In this document: positions 23,401-34,145 of the stretch, piece by piece | Numbering within the stretch: the stretch's first letter is position 1 | Layout of the letters: every line of letters starts with the position of its first letter | Assembly (NCBI GenBank): GCA_963921425.1 | Contig: OY992833.1 | Coordinates: 4,218,501 to 4,282,500, forward strand | From: Dryas octopetala | Lineage: Eukaryota; Streptophyta; Magnoliopsida; Rosales; Rosaceae | Direction of reading: 5' to 3' | Length of the DNA stretch: 64,000 bases | Notes under the pieces: model-generated | What the model saw: the letters and a program-made list of their open reading frames with translations, nothing else | Told to the model about the DNA's origin: nothing | Database searches by the model: none | Translations under genes and position numbers: made by a program

Positions 23401-23990
23401 CCAAATCTTCTTCTTATTTTCGGAGGAACCATTACTAACTAGACTCACAATGCCACGACCATCCGAAGCGGAAACCCCACTATCCAGATAGTACAATCCA
23501 CCACTCTTTCTACCACTGCCAATCTTCTCCTTGGTATGAATATCCTGGAAAACACAATGAGTAGGAAAGAATGTGGCCACACAATTATGAGTTTTGGTTA
23601 GTTGACTAACAGAAATAAAGTTACAATTTAAGGAAGGAACAAACAGCACATTATGTAAAGACAAATCAGACGAAAAGGATACCGTGCCGCCCCCTAGAAC
23701 AGGAGATGACACACCATTGGCATTAACAATAAATGGTTTAGGACAGACAGATGAAAAATGACTAAAAACATAACGATCAGAAGTCATATGATCCGTAGCA
23801 CCTGTATCAATTATCCATGCACCATTACCAGTACAAGCAGAAGTACTCAAAGCAGAGTTAGAGATACCTGACTTGGCAACAAAGTTGAAGGAACTAACAG
23901 AGTTCACCCTGGAACCGGAGTTATCAACCTTCGGATTAATCATGTTGTTGGTCATATTCGAATAGTAGGAAGCAACAACACAGCAGGAAA
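20428..23990 (-). pseudogene. Copia pol: protease, integrase, reverse transcriptase, RNase H, with four in-frame stops
   Basis: One minus-strand frame runs through all domains. The protease motif DTGATDHMTS is near 23790-23808. The integrase zinc finger (WHRRLGH and CEVCVLAKSHR) lies near 23290-23400, with catalytic-core phrases FIDDCTR, LRSDNGGEF and QNGVAERKN down to about 22890. Reverse transcriptase spans about 21300-21800 with the active-site YVDD followed by MVLTGDD. RNase H with SDADWGGS and SSAEAEYRG lies in 20440-21000. Nonsense codons occur at 22846-22848 and 21874-21876 (both where a Trp is conserved), at 21793-21795, and at 21295-21297 (likely from CAG). All four keep the frame, so decay was by substitution only. 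It encodes the replication enzymes of the element but is not functional. Confidence 0.92.
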
Positions 23991-24128
23991 CCAAGATGTG
24001 CACAGTAGATGTACACAGCAATTTGCACACGCAGTAGGGGCACACGCTGTTGTCACAGCAGGAAACCAAGATGTGCACAGTAGATGTGCACAGCAATTTG
24101 CACACACAGCAGGGGCACACGCTGTTGT
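23979..24128. repeat. 75-bp tandem duplication at the copia gag/protease border
   Basis: Two adjacent copies (23979-24053 and 24054-24128) share GCAGGAAACCAAGATGTGCA. On the minus strand the translation repeats a Cys-rich stretch with CTSTVHILVSCC. It lies where the Gag C-terminus should be. Confidence 0.8.
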
Positions 24129-24690
24129 CTCACAGGATGTCACACAAGTGATTGGGCGCTGCCAAGACTGTCGCACAGAGCCGCCGCGCTCGCCGCCGGT
24201 CGTCGCTTCGATCGTCGCCAGCAACAACAGCTACAGCCGTCGCGGTCAGTCACTTCGCATAGAGCCGAGTGGGCGCTTCCAGGAGCGTCGCGATCAGTTG
24301 CTTCGCACAGAGGGCGCTGCCAGGGGCGTGCATTGCGCACCGCCGATCGTCGCAGTCAGTCGTTTCGCACAGAGGGCGCTGCCAGGGGCGTCGCACTGCG
24401 CACCGCCAGTCGTCGCACGGTCAGAGATCTCCTCTGGTCGTTGCTGCCAGTTGCGTATCACAGAGCAAGACACACGCCCGTCACCCAGTCAAACGAGTCG
24501 CATGCACCGCCGCCGCCAGTCGACCAGTCACGCCCAATCTGAACAGAACCCCTCAGCCGGTTGCACACCACAGAGAACTCAACACAATCGATCAAGGAAG
24601 AGACACGTACGTTGCAGCAGAAAGAGAACGCGTTTCGTTTCTGTCTTGATCAATCCACGTTCGAAGAATGGTGAGTAATTGATTTCGGCA
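24129..24690 (-). other. GC-rich tract replacing copia gag
   Basis: About 560 bp of GC-rich sequence in an AT-rich region, with a partial tandem repeat built on GAGGGCGCTGCCAGGGGCG (about 24311 and 24373). No Gag-like domain or CCHC zinc knuckle is present in any frame on the element's strand. Open frames on the plus strand are composition artefacts. It may be captured foreign DNA or an untranslated leader that persisted after loss of gag. Confidence 0.6.
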
Positions 24691-24778
24691 AGACACTAAT
24701 CAAGTTAGACCCTTAAACCATTCAAAAACACCATGACCAACCCTTAGTACCTATGGAAGAAGAGAGGTGGCTAAGGTC

Positions 24779-24791
24779 GGCTCTGATACCA
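24779..24791 (-). other. Copia primer binding site (initiator tRNA-Met)
   Basis: GGCTCTGATACCA on the plus strand, directly next to the 5' LTR at 24792. On the minus strand it is TGGTATCAGAGCC. Confidence 0.92.
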
Positions 24792-24958
24792 TGAACAAAG
24801 AATGTTTTAGGGTTTTCAAATATATTCTTGCTTAATTGATTAAGACCACAAAGTGTGGTTTATATACAAGGGCCTATAACTAAAATACAGGAATTAATAA
24901 ATCACCTAATTGATTCTAATAATTACACAATAATCACATGGGTTGACTCACACCAACA
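24792..24958 (-). repeat. Copia 5' LTR, 167 bp
   Basis: Matches 20254-20420 with one difference noticed. Followed by the TATAG target duplication. Confidence 0.92.
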
Positions 24959-24963
24959 TATAG

Positions 24964-25711
24964 AGCTGGAATTTTTTATGTTTGGGTTATAGAGCTGGAC
25001 TTAATTGAAGTATATATTTTTCACTTTTTGGCTAGAAAAGTAGATACTTATGGCCAGGTTGCCTCATTTTAGTCTTTCATATGACTGCCTCTGCCTACCT
25101 TGAACGTGGTATTGGATGTTTATTGACATCAATTAAGTATAAGCAAGGTTGAAAATATCGGAGATATCTTAGATATCAGTACTCAAATTTACGGATATAT
25201 CGATATAGGAAAATATCGGTGTAAGTCAATAAAAATACATAATTTTTTAGTAAAACTCTAAGAAATATAGAATCAATCATCAATTCATATATTAAACAAG
25301 TAAAATGCATAAACTATTTCTTTCATAATGAGTATATGATATGCAAAAATATATAATAAACATCGGTGATAATTAGATGAGAGTCCATCTACATCCAGAA
25401 AGAGGACCTAGCAAGTTCATAATTAATTATATGAGCTTTCATCTACCCCATACAATAGTTGTGCCAAGTCATGACAACTGAATAGCTCATCATGTATGTT
25501 TAGACATGGAACACATACATCTCTCTTGAGCTCCCTACATTACCCAATTAATTAACCTAAATTCTACATTCCCAAGCTACGACGCATGTCATTGTAAATT
25601 AAACATATTTCACTAACAAATTTCACTAAATCTTATGCCATAGTAAATCAAATGTATTTCACTAAATCTTATGCCATAGTAAATTAAATATATTTCAATA
25701 AATCTTATGCC
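24964..25711. other. AT-rich intergenic DNA with short tandem repeats
   Basis: No gene seen. 25140-25240 has repeated ATATCGG/GATATC phrases of the kind found in degenerate plant transposons. 25600-25711 holds about three units built on AATCTTATGCCATAGTAAAT. The CACTA element inserted into this array, and the unit resumes at 36772. Confidence 0.6.
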
Positions 25712-25734
25712 ACACACTACAAAAAAAACATATT

Positions 25735-26195
25735 TGGGCGATGAAACTTTGGGAGACTAACCTCTATTTGTCGCCTAATTTCATACAGGTTTGGGCGACG
25801 ACATCATTTCGTCGCCTAAACTCACGCGCCAAAATGGTGGTTGACAAATAAATTGGGCGAGGAATGTGGGTGTTCCTCGCCCAAAGTAACTTTGGGCGAC
25901 AACATATTTTGTCGCCCAAAGTCACTTTGGGCGAGGAATATACATGTTCCTCATCCAAAGTACTTTGGGCGAGGAATATACATGGTCCTCGCCCCAAGTG
26001 ACTTTGGGTGACAGCATGTTTCGTCGCCCAAAATGGCTTTGGGCGAGGAATTTGTATGTTCCTCGCCTAAAGTATTTTGGGCGAAGAATATGCATATTCC
26101 TCGCCCAAAGTAAATTACTTTGGGCGACAACATGTTTCGTCGCCCAAAATGGCTGTGGGCGAGGATTTTGTATGTTCCTCGCCCAAAGTCTAATT
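25735..26195. repeat. CACTA left subterminal repeats
   Basis: More than ten copies, in both orientations, of short motifs such as TTTGGGCGAC, GGGCGAGGAA and TTCCTCGCCCAAAG. In En/Spm such repeats bind the TNPA protein. Further copies lie at 27056-27180 and 28060-28260. Long open frames across them are artefacts of repeat periodicity. Confidence 0.85.
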
Positions 26196-26219
26196 GCCTT
26201 TTTTTTTTTTTTTTGTACA

Positions 26220-28050
26220 ATTATATGTAGGTTATTCATACAATGCGATCGTGTTTGTAACGATCCGAACCGTTCAATTTTAAATTCCTCATTCAAAGAT
26301 CAGCATTGCAAAAAATTAGCTCAATTGTAGATGTAAAAGTTACGTAACGGTGCTCGAATGTATGAACGATCAAGAATTTGCTAATACTAATCGATCGAGT
26401 AGATGAATTCCGATTTAGCCGATTTTTTGCAAGGATGATCTTTGAGTATAAACGAATAAAATGAACGGCTCAGATGGTTGAAATCACATTGTAGTCTTCA
26501 CAATTGTTGAATCGACAAAGTTTCAACGAAAAAGCTATAGAATTATACTCTTCAAGTGTATTTGTATGTAGAAGATCACTATTCTATTGTGTTTTTAACG
26601 ATTTGAACTGATCATTTCTTAGTGCCTCACTCAAAAATCATCCATGCAAAAAATTATCTCAATTGGAGATGTAGAAGTTAGGTTTGGCGTTTAGGGTGTA
26701 TAAACGATTATGATTCTTATAATAATAATAATAGAACGAGTAGATGAACTCCGATTGAGCCGATTTTTTCCAGGGTTGATCTTTGAGTATGAACGTATAT
26801 GATGAATGGCTCTGATCGTGATAATCACGTTGTGGTCTTCACAATTATTGAAGCTACAAGGTTTTAATGAAAGAGTTAATAGAATTTTATTCTTCAAGTG
26901 TAAAAACCGTTCATTTATATGTACAACCTCATATGTCTATAGTTCATTTATTAGTTTCTCACTCAAAGATTATTTTTACAGAAAATTAGGTCAATTGGAG
27001 ATGCAAAAGTTTGGTATCGAAGCTCGAATGTAGGAATGATCGTTTTGTAATAATGATTTGGGCGAGGAACTTAACATTTCATCGCCCAAAGTGACTTTGG
27101 CGACGAATTTAACGTTTCTTCGCCAAAGGTCAATTTGGGCGACAAAATTTTAAGTTCCTCGTCCAAAGTTCCAATACTTTTTTGTTTACAATTTTATATA
27201 TGTAATAGCATACGATACGATCGTATTTCCAAAGATCCGAACCATTCAATTTTTAATTCCCCACTCAAGAATCATCCCTGCAAAAAATTAGCTCAATCGG
27301 AGATGTAGAAGTTAGGTAACGGTGCTTGAACTTATGAACGATCGTGAATTTTCTAATACCAATCGAGGGAGGAGATGAATTCCAATTTGGCCGATTTTTT
27401 GCAAGGATGATCTTCCAGTATAAACGAATAAAATGAACGGTTCCGATCGTTGAAATCACATTGTAGTCTTCACAAATTGTTGAATCGCCAAAGTTTCAAC
27501 GAAAAAGTTAATAGAATTATACTCTTCAAGTGTATTTATATGTAGAAGCTCATATTTCTATTATGTTTTTAATGATCCGAACCGATCATTGGCTAGTCCC
27601 CCACTCAAAGATCATTCATACAAAAAATTATCTCAATCGGAGAAGTAGAAGTTAGGTTTAGCATTTAGTGTGTATGAAGGATCATGGTTTTTATAATGAT
27701 AATCGAATGGCTAGATGAACTCTGATTGAGCCGATTTTTTGCAGGAATGATCTATGAGTATGAACATAGATGATGAACGACTGTGATTGATGTAATCACG
27801 TTATGGTCTTCACAATTATTGAATCGACAAGGTTTGAACGAAATAGTTAATAGAATTTTATTATTTAAGTGTAAAATCCATTCATTTATATGTAGAACCT
27901 CATATCTCGATCGTGTTTTCAACGATCTGAACCGTTCATTTATTAGTTTCCCACTCAAAGATCATTCCTTCAAAAAATTAGGTTAATTGGAGATGTAGAA
28001 GTTTGGTATCGGAGCTCGAACGTATGAACGACCATGGTTCATATATAAAA
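26220..28050. repeat. Tandem, internally palindromic repeats (~340 bp) inside the CACTA element
   Basis: Related units begin near 26240, 26583, 26930, 27215, 27555 and 27905, each starting with a phrase like CGATCCGAACCGTTCA. Each unit contains GCAAAAAATTAGCTCAAT and, about 120 bp further, its inverted form near GAGCCGATTTTTTGCA, so single units can fold into hairpins. No coding capacity. A related single unit is at 59630-59860. Confidence 0.75.
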
Positions 28051-28264
28051 TTGTGTTTAGGCGACGAAATATACCTTTGGGCGATGAACTAATCGTCGCC
28101 AAAAGTCTACAATTTTGGCGGGATGAAACGGCACCCTAAAGTCAACGACTTTGAGTGACAAACATGATTCCGTCGCCCAAATGCCATTTGGGCGACGAAA
28201 TCATGTATTTCTCGCCTAAAGGTTCTTTGGGCGACGGAATCCTGTTTGTCGCCCAAAGTCTTTT

Positions 28265-28640
28265 AATTTGTATACTCAGATTGCTGGGTTTCACTGTCAC
28301 TCATCTCTCTCAACTCTCTCAACTCTCGCTCCTTCCTCCTCTCGACTGCGCGCTCCTCCTCCCTCCTCCTTCCTCCCTCATCCCTCCTTCCTCATCCCGA
28401 AAACCCACCCCCACCTCTAACCACCCCCACCCCCTCCCCCTCCACCTCCACCTCCACCCACCCCCCCGAAACCCACCCCCTCCACTAAAAACCCACCCCC
28501 CCACCGAAACTCATCCCCTGCATCGAAAACCCACCCCCCCCCACCGAAAACACACCCTCCACCGAAACCCACCCCCCAGTACACCGAAACTCATCCCCCC
28601 CACCCTCCCAGCTCACCGAAAACCCCCCCCCCCCCACGGT
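28265..28640 (+). other. C-rich 5' region of the CACTA transposase transcription unit
   Basis: CTCTCTCAACTCTC followed by 250 bp of low-complexity CCACC/AAACCCACC. Its frame of about 180 codons is Pro/His-rich and has no family resemblance. It probably represents an untranslated leader or filler between the subterminal repeats and the transposase. 28640-29500 is AT-rich with no gene. Confidence 0.45.
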
Positions 28641-29515
28641 AAAGTTTTTGTTTTTTTTTCAATTTTTGTCAATTTCTGTTATTTTAATTATTGATTGTTA
28701 TTTTCTGTTTTTTTTCCTAATATTGTGGATTTTGCATTTGTAGGATTGGGCAATTTGCACTTGTTGTGGATTTTGAATAAATTTGTTGTGGAATTTCTAA
28801 TTTTTTGTGGTAATTAATTTATGTTGTGGATTTTTTTAATTTAGTGGTTTGGTTGTGAAATCTGAATTTAGATTGAGTTTGGGCTAATATTTGACAAAGA
28901 TTTTTTTTTTTTTTTTGTGAAGGAAGGATAGTGTTGCATTTTTGTGAAGGATAATTGCATTTTTGGTGAGGTATGTGTTTAATCTATCTTTTAGTTAAGC
29001 TTTTGTATGATTTAGTATTTAATGTTTCATATATAATTGTATTAAACTTTTTTAGTGAATTAGTTTGTATGTTAAAATTAATTATAAAATTGATTAGTTA
29101 GTTTGTATGTTTTTAAATGCTAAAATTTATTAGTTTGTTTGTATGCTTGTATGTATATTGTTATATTAATTATAGTTTAATTTGTATGTTACATTTAATT
29201 TAGTTGTAATTGCAAAATTCCCGATGACGTAGTCCAGCACTCCTCGAGTACTGGGTTAGGTCATGTGGCACGAAGTGCCTGTGCAAAGTTATCAGTTGAT
29301 AACTTTATACATTCAACTAGTCGTGCGAAGTTATTAGTGGATAACCTTGTACACTCAACTTAAATTCACCTTAGACCCGTTCAAGAGTCTGTTGGATGCG
29401 CGCATGGACGCTGGGCATGACTGCGCTCCAATATGATTCTTGAATTGTCCAAATTACCCATGGACAGTTTGAGAGTGCACAATTATGTGTTGTGGTTAGC
29501 GGTTCATGTGATGTG

Positions 29516-29655
29516 GTTTCGATCTGAGAAAATTTCGGCAACATCTCCCTATGTGTTCTTCGAGTGTATACTAGATATTTGTTTTAAATATCTACGTCGA
29601 GCACTTGGAGAACCATAGGGAGATGCTGCCGAAATTTTCTCAGATCGAAACTACG
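29516..29655. repeat. Palindrome upstream of the transposase gene
   Basis: Arms of about 50 bp (29516-29565 and about 29605-29655) are inverted. Both contain GATCTGAGAAAATTTCGGCA in opposite orientation and CATAGGGAGAT/ATCTCCCTATG. The loop is about 40 bp. It ends 130 bp before the transposase start. Confidence 0.85.
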
Positions 29656-29784
29656 TCGTGAGAGCCAACAACCATGACACATATGTGCATTCTCGAATGA
29701 GATAGGGCCCTTACCGGAGGCATAAGGAGACGAAGAAGGGTGACGAATCTTTTCTAATTGTCGTGTAATATGGAAATATGCATC

Positions 29785-32700
29785 ATGGACCGACAATGGA
29801 TACGTAATACGAATCGTGTTAGTGATAAATATTTATATGGGATCGAGTCAATTATCCAAGTTGCACAGGAACATGTCAATGCTCAGAATAATATAAAGTG
29901 TCCGTGCCAGAATTGTAACAACACTTTATGGAAGACAGTCCGTGATGTCAGAATTCATTTGGTGAAATATGGAATGTCACACAACTATACGACATGGTAT
30001 TATCATGGTGAACCGAGAGTTTATGCTTCGACCTCCTCGGATGCTCGAACAATTCTGCAGCTTACTGAATCTGTTGGTGATGATAATGACCAAGTGATGA
30101 GCATAATAAACGATGCTTATCTATATGCATCGCTTGATCACGAAGTCAATTAGGATGATACAGAGAGCGATAATATGGATGAAGATGATGGGTTGCCTGA
30201 AGTCCAAAAAGAAAAGTTTGATAAGTATGGGAGATTGTTGAATCAAGCTCAGCGGGAATTGTACTCTGGTTGTGAAGAGTTCTCAGTGCTAACTGCTGTT
30301 GTGGAGTTAATGCATTGGAAAGTACTTAATTAACATTCGAATCGAAGTTATGATCAGTTGATGGAGATTTTGAAATGAATGCTTCCAAAGAACAATCATA
30401 TACCTGAAACCCATTATTAGGCGAATAAGGTGTTGAAAGATCTCGGTTTGGGATATGAAAAAATTCATGCATGCAAGAATGATTGTGTATTGTTTTACAA
30501 AGAACACCAAAGGAATGATAAATGCTCTGTGTGCAATGAGCCGAGATATAAGAACAAGTCTGTAGAGAAAGAAATAGATTCCGCAAAAGGTGTTGCGTTA
30601 TTTCCCACTTAAGCCAAGATTGCAACGATTGTACATGTCGACACATACTGCAAGTGACATGAGATGGCACAAAGATAAACGGGTTGAAGACGATGTGATG
30701 AGACATCCTGCAGACGGAAGCGCATGGAAATAATTTGACAAGATATATTCGGATTTTGCAACGGATCCACGAAACGTCAGATTAGGACTTGCTACTAATG
30801 GATTTAATCCATTCGGGAATATGAGCACATCTCACAGCACTTGGTCAGTGGTCGTGGTTCCTTATAATTTGCCTCCTTGGAAATGCATGAAAAAAGAATT
30901 CACAATTATGACGCTAAATTCCGAGACCGCAATCTCCTGACAAGGATATCGATATATATTTGCGGCCGTTGATTAATGAGCTGAAAAAATTGTGGCAAAA
31001 TGGTGTGCCGACATATGATAAGTCCACCGGAACAATGTTTTCCTTGCATGCAGCAATCATGTAGACAATAAATGATTTCCCAGCTTATGAGAATCTATCA
31101 GGCTGGAGCACCAAGGGTTATATGGCATGTCCTACTTGTAATAATGATATAACTTCCGCTTGGCACAATGGTAAAGTATGTTATATGGGCTACCGAAAAT
31201 GGTTGCCGGGGGATCATAAATGGCGTGACAATAAGGAGGCCTTTAACGGAAAAAAGGAGATGGGCGTGAAACCTAAAGAATTATCTGGTGATGACACCTT
31301 GAGGTCGTTGAATAACTTAGAATTTGGTCGGATTGGTAAACATCCCTTTAACAAAGAACGAAATATGTCAAGGTCACCTGCACATCTAAATTGGACAAAC
31401 AAGTCGATATTCTTCGAGTTGGAGTACTGGTCCAAGTAGAAAATCAGGCACAATCTCGATGTAATGCATATTGAGAAGAACGTGTGCGAAAGTTTGGTGG
31501 AAACAATTTTGGGCATTGAGGGAAAATCAAAGGACACAATTAAGGCTCGACAAGATTTGCATGAAATGGGCATCAAGAAACATTTGTAGTTAACGAAGAA
31601 AGGTGAAAAAATAATAAGGCATAAATTCAATTTAGACACAACTATATAAGCTATTTCAACGGGGTCCATGAACTTTAAAATATTTCAAATATACACCCGA
31701 TTTATTATCTAAATTGAAAAATGAATTTATGTCCATTGATTCGTTGAGAGATCAGTTAAATGACAGTTTGACTTTTGCTAACCGGGATTACTTGGTGATG
31801 TGACGCTATCTTAGCAAACATTTCCCGCCAAATGAGCGACACATGCCCACAATTTAATAATAATAGAGAGAGAAAGAGAGAGTTTGTGGGCCCGTGTAAG
31901 GGGTTAGGTGGACCCGTGTCTCTCATTTCCCGCCAAATGAGCGACACGAGTCCATCTAACCCCCTGACACGGGTCCACAAACTCATCATCTCTTTCTCGC
32001 TCGTTGAACACAAGTGAGAGATTTATATTCGAATTTGGTGGAAAACGTGATGTTTTTGGGAGACTAAATGATCATGAGAGCGTTCAACGAGCGGTAAAAA
32101 GGTGATGGGTGTGTGGGCTCTTGTCAAGTCGACATGTGTTGCTCATTTGGCAGGAAATGTATGCTGAGTTGGTGCCACGTTGCCAATTAATCCCCGTTAG
32201 CAAAAGCCAAGCTGACATTTAACTGATCTCTCAATAAATTGATGGACAGAATTTCATTTTTCAATTTACATAATAAATCAGTTGTATATTTGAAATATTT
32301 GAAAGTTCGTGGACCCCGTTGAAATAGCATATATAGTTATGTGTCTAAATTGAATTTATGCCAAATAATAAAGAAGCATCCATTTTATACAGTGAAGCCT
32401 GGGGATAAGAAAGAATTCTTAAAGTTTTTTGCATAGGTCAAATTTTCAAATGGATACGCGGCCAATATCTCCCGAAAGGTGAAAATCGACTCTAGAAAAA
32501 TTTTGGGTTTGAAGAGTCATGATTGTCATGTTTTATTGCAACAGCTGCTTCCGGTGGGTATTCGAAAATTTTTGCCCGAAGATGTGGTTGAACCGATTGT
32601 TGGGTTGTCGAGGTTCTTTCAGCATATATGCGCTAAGACGTTGCGTGTGTCGGACGTGTCAAAATTGAAAGATGAGATTGTATACATCTTATGCAAATTT

Positions 32701-33864
32701 GAACAAATATTTCCACCGGCCTTTTTCGATATAATGATTCACTTGATGATACATTTACCGCAAGAGGCAATTCTTGCTGGGCCGGTCAGTTATCGGTGGA
32801 TTTACCCAATAGAAAGGTAACAATTCCTAAAATTTTTTGTTACTATTCTCCAAGTTTAACTCTATGTTACTCATAAAAGTTTTCTCACTATGTAATTATA
32901 TTTGCAGAATGTTGGGTAATTATAAAAGGTACGTCCGAAACATAGCACACCCCGAAGGCTTCATAGCGGAGGCATACATTGCAAATGAATCTATCACCTA
33001 CTGTGCAATGTATCTCAGTAGTGTTGAGATGTCATTTAATCGGCCCCAACGCAACGACGACGGTGGTAAAAATATGAGACACTTTCTGTCTTTTCTCAAA
33101 TTACACGACCATTTGGCGAAGCCCCTAAACCAGCTGTTGAATTCTCGAAACACAATATGGAGGTGGCTCATTGATTCATACTCAATAATTTCAAAGAAGT
33201 TGACTCCTTACGCATTGAGCATGAGGAACTAATGAATCACGACTATCTAGGATGGGACAAGGAACGTGTACAGAAAAAGCATCGGGAATTGTTTCCTAAA
33301 TGGTTTAAGGAACATGTAAGTGATTACTGACAATAATGATAAATTCGTTCATGTGTTTGTATGTTTTTTGTAATATATTAATTACATTGTCTTTTAACAA
33401 ATGGAAAAGCTGACTAATGATAATTCGTCATTATATAAGGAGTTAATGAGTTTGGCGAGTGTCATTCAATGGGTTGAAACGTTTTCCGGATGTAATGTGA
33501 ATGGAGTTAAGTTTTTAACTGTACAACGAGATGACATCTTGAGCACTTAAAATAGCGGGTTTGTGTAGAGAACTTGGAGACTGGCAGGGCAGATTTCTAC
33601 GGCAAGCTGACGAGTGTACATCAAGTATTGTACTCGCATCGCTTTCAAGTTGTGTTATTTAAGTGTCATTGGTTTAATACAGATCCGAATAGGAACAACA
33701 GTATTAAACTCGATTATGACTTAATATCTGTGAACACAAACACTCGATGGTATGAGAATGATCCATTTATTCTTGCCACTATGGCGAAACCAGTATATTA
33801 TCTAGATGATCCTAAGGCGGGTGTGGGTTGGAAAGTAGCTCAGATGATTCAGAATCGAAATATA
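29785..33864 (+). pseudogene. CACTA TNP2-like transposase, decayed
   Basis: Opens with MDRQWI and a transposase-associated domain carrying a CPCQNCNN metal-binding motif (29785-30150). Then follow TNP2 domain segments: KIHACKNDCVLFYKEH and KCSVCNEPRYK (30450-30555), MRWHKDKRV (about 30660), YMACPTCNND (31120) and HNLDVMHIEKNVCESL (31450-31500). After the nested insertion come the DUF4218 region (32365-33232, with an intron near 32820-32907) and DUF4216 (33574-33864, HWFNTDPN and AKPVYYLDDPK). In-frame stops lie at 30151, 30331, 30376, 30418, 30731, 31062, 31437 and 31587, and there is a frameshift just before about 30583. Several stops stand where Trp or Gln is expected. The product would cut and join CACTA ends; this copy cannot. 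Confidence 0.92.
31618..32362. mobile_element. Mutator-like MITE nested in the transposase gene, 745 bp
   Basis: Terminal inverted repeats of about 180 bp beginning GGCATAAATTCAATTTAGAC, with a perfect 9-bp target duplication AAATAATAA (31609-31617 and 32363-32371). Reading across the empty site restores a continuous transposase frame at this point. The interior (31800-32200) has further inverted copies of TTTCCCGCCAAATGAGCG and no protein. Confidence 0.92.
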
Positions 33865-34145
33865 TAGGATATTCCAGAAAAGGAAAATCAGGATGACGTG
33901 GCCTATCAAGAGGATTCATCTTCGACCATACCCAATTCATACAACAAGTCGAGATACATGACGTTCTTCCAATTGAGATCGATGCCTTATCAATTGATCT
34001 TGGGCCACTTCCCCGAATTGATGTTAATGATTTCATCGATGATGATGATGATGATGAAATGAGTATTTCTAGTGGTGATTCAGATTAGTAAGTCATTACT
34101 TTAGTTTTTTTTTTTACTAACATAAATATTTATTGAATTGTGTAG

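Larger units (their letters stand above)
20254..24958 (-). mobile_element. Ty1-copia retrotransposon, antisense, 4705 bp, lacking gag
   Basis: Two 167-bp LTRs (20254-20420 and 24792-24958) differ by one base in my reading (C at about 20336, T in the other copy). A perfect 5-bp target duplication TATAG flanks it (20249-20253 and 24959-24963). The primer binding site and polypurine tract are in place on the minus strand. Domain order on the minus strand is protease, integrase, reverse transcriptase, RNase H, the Ty1-copia order. Gag is missing and a GC-rich tract of about 650 bp lies in its place. Pol has four in-frame nonsense codons and no frameshift. The element is young by LTR identity yet cannot make its own proteins. 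Confidence 0.93.

Noticed and set aside
23998..24678. 226-codon and 152-codon plus-strand frames opposite the copia element
   Set aside because: They lie in a GC-rich repetitive tract and on the opposite strand to the element; several frames are open at once, a composition effect.
25922..26330. Open frames over the CACTA left subterminal repeats
   Set aside because: Produced by the periodic TTTGGGCGAC motif on both strands; not conserved as protein.
26240..28050. CRISPR-like regular spacing of repeats
   Set aside because: Units are about 340 bp, imperfect and palindromic within a plant transposon; there are no short repeats with unique spacers and no cas genes.
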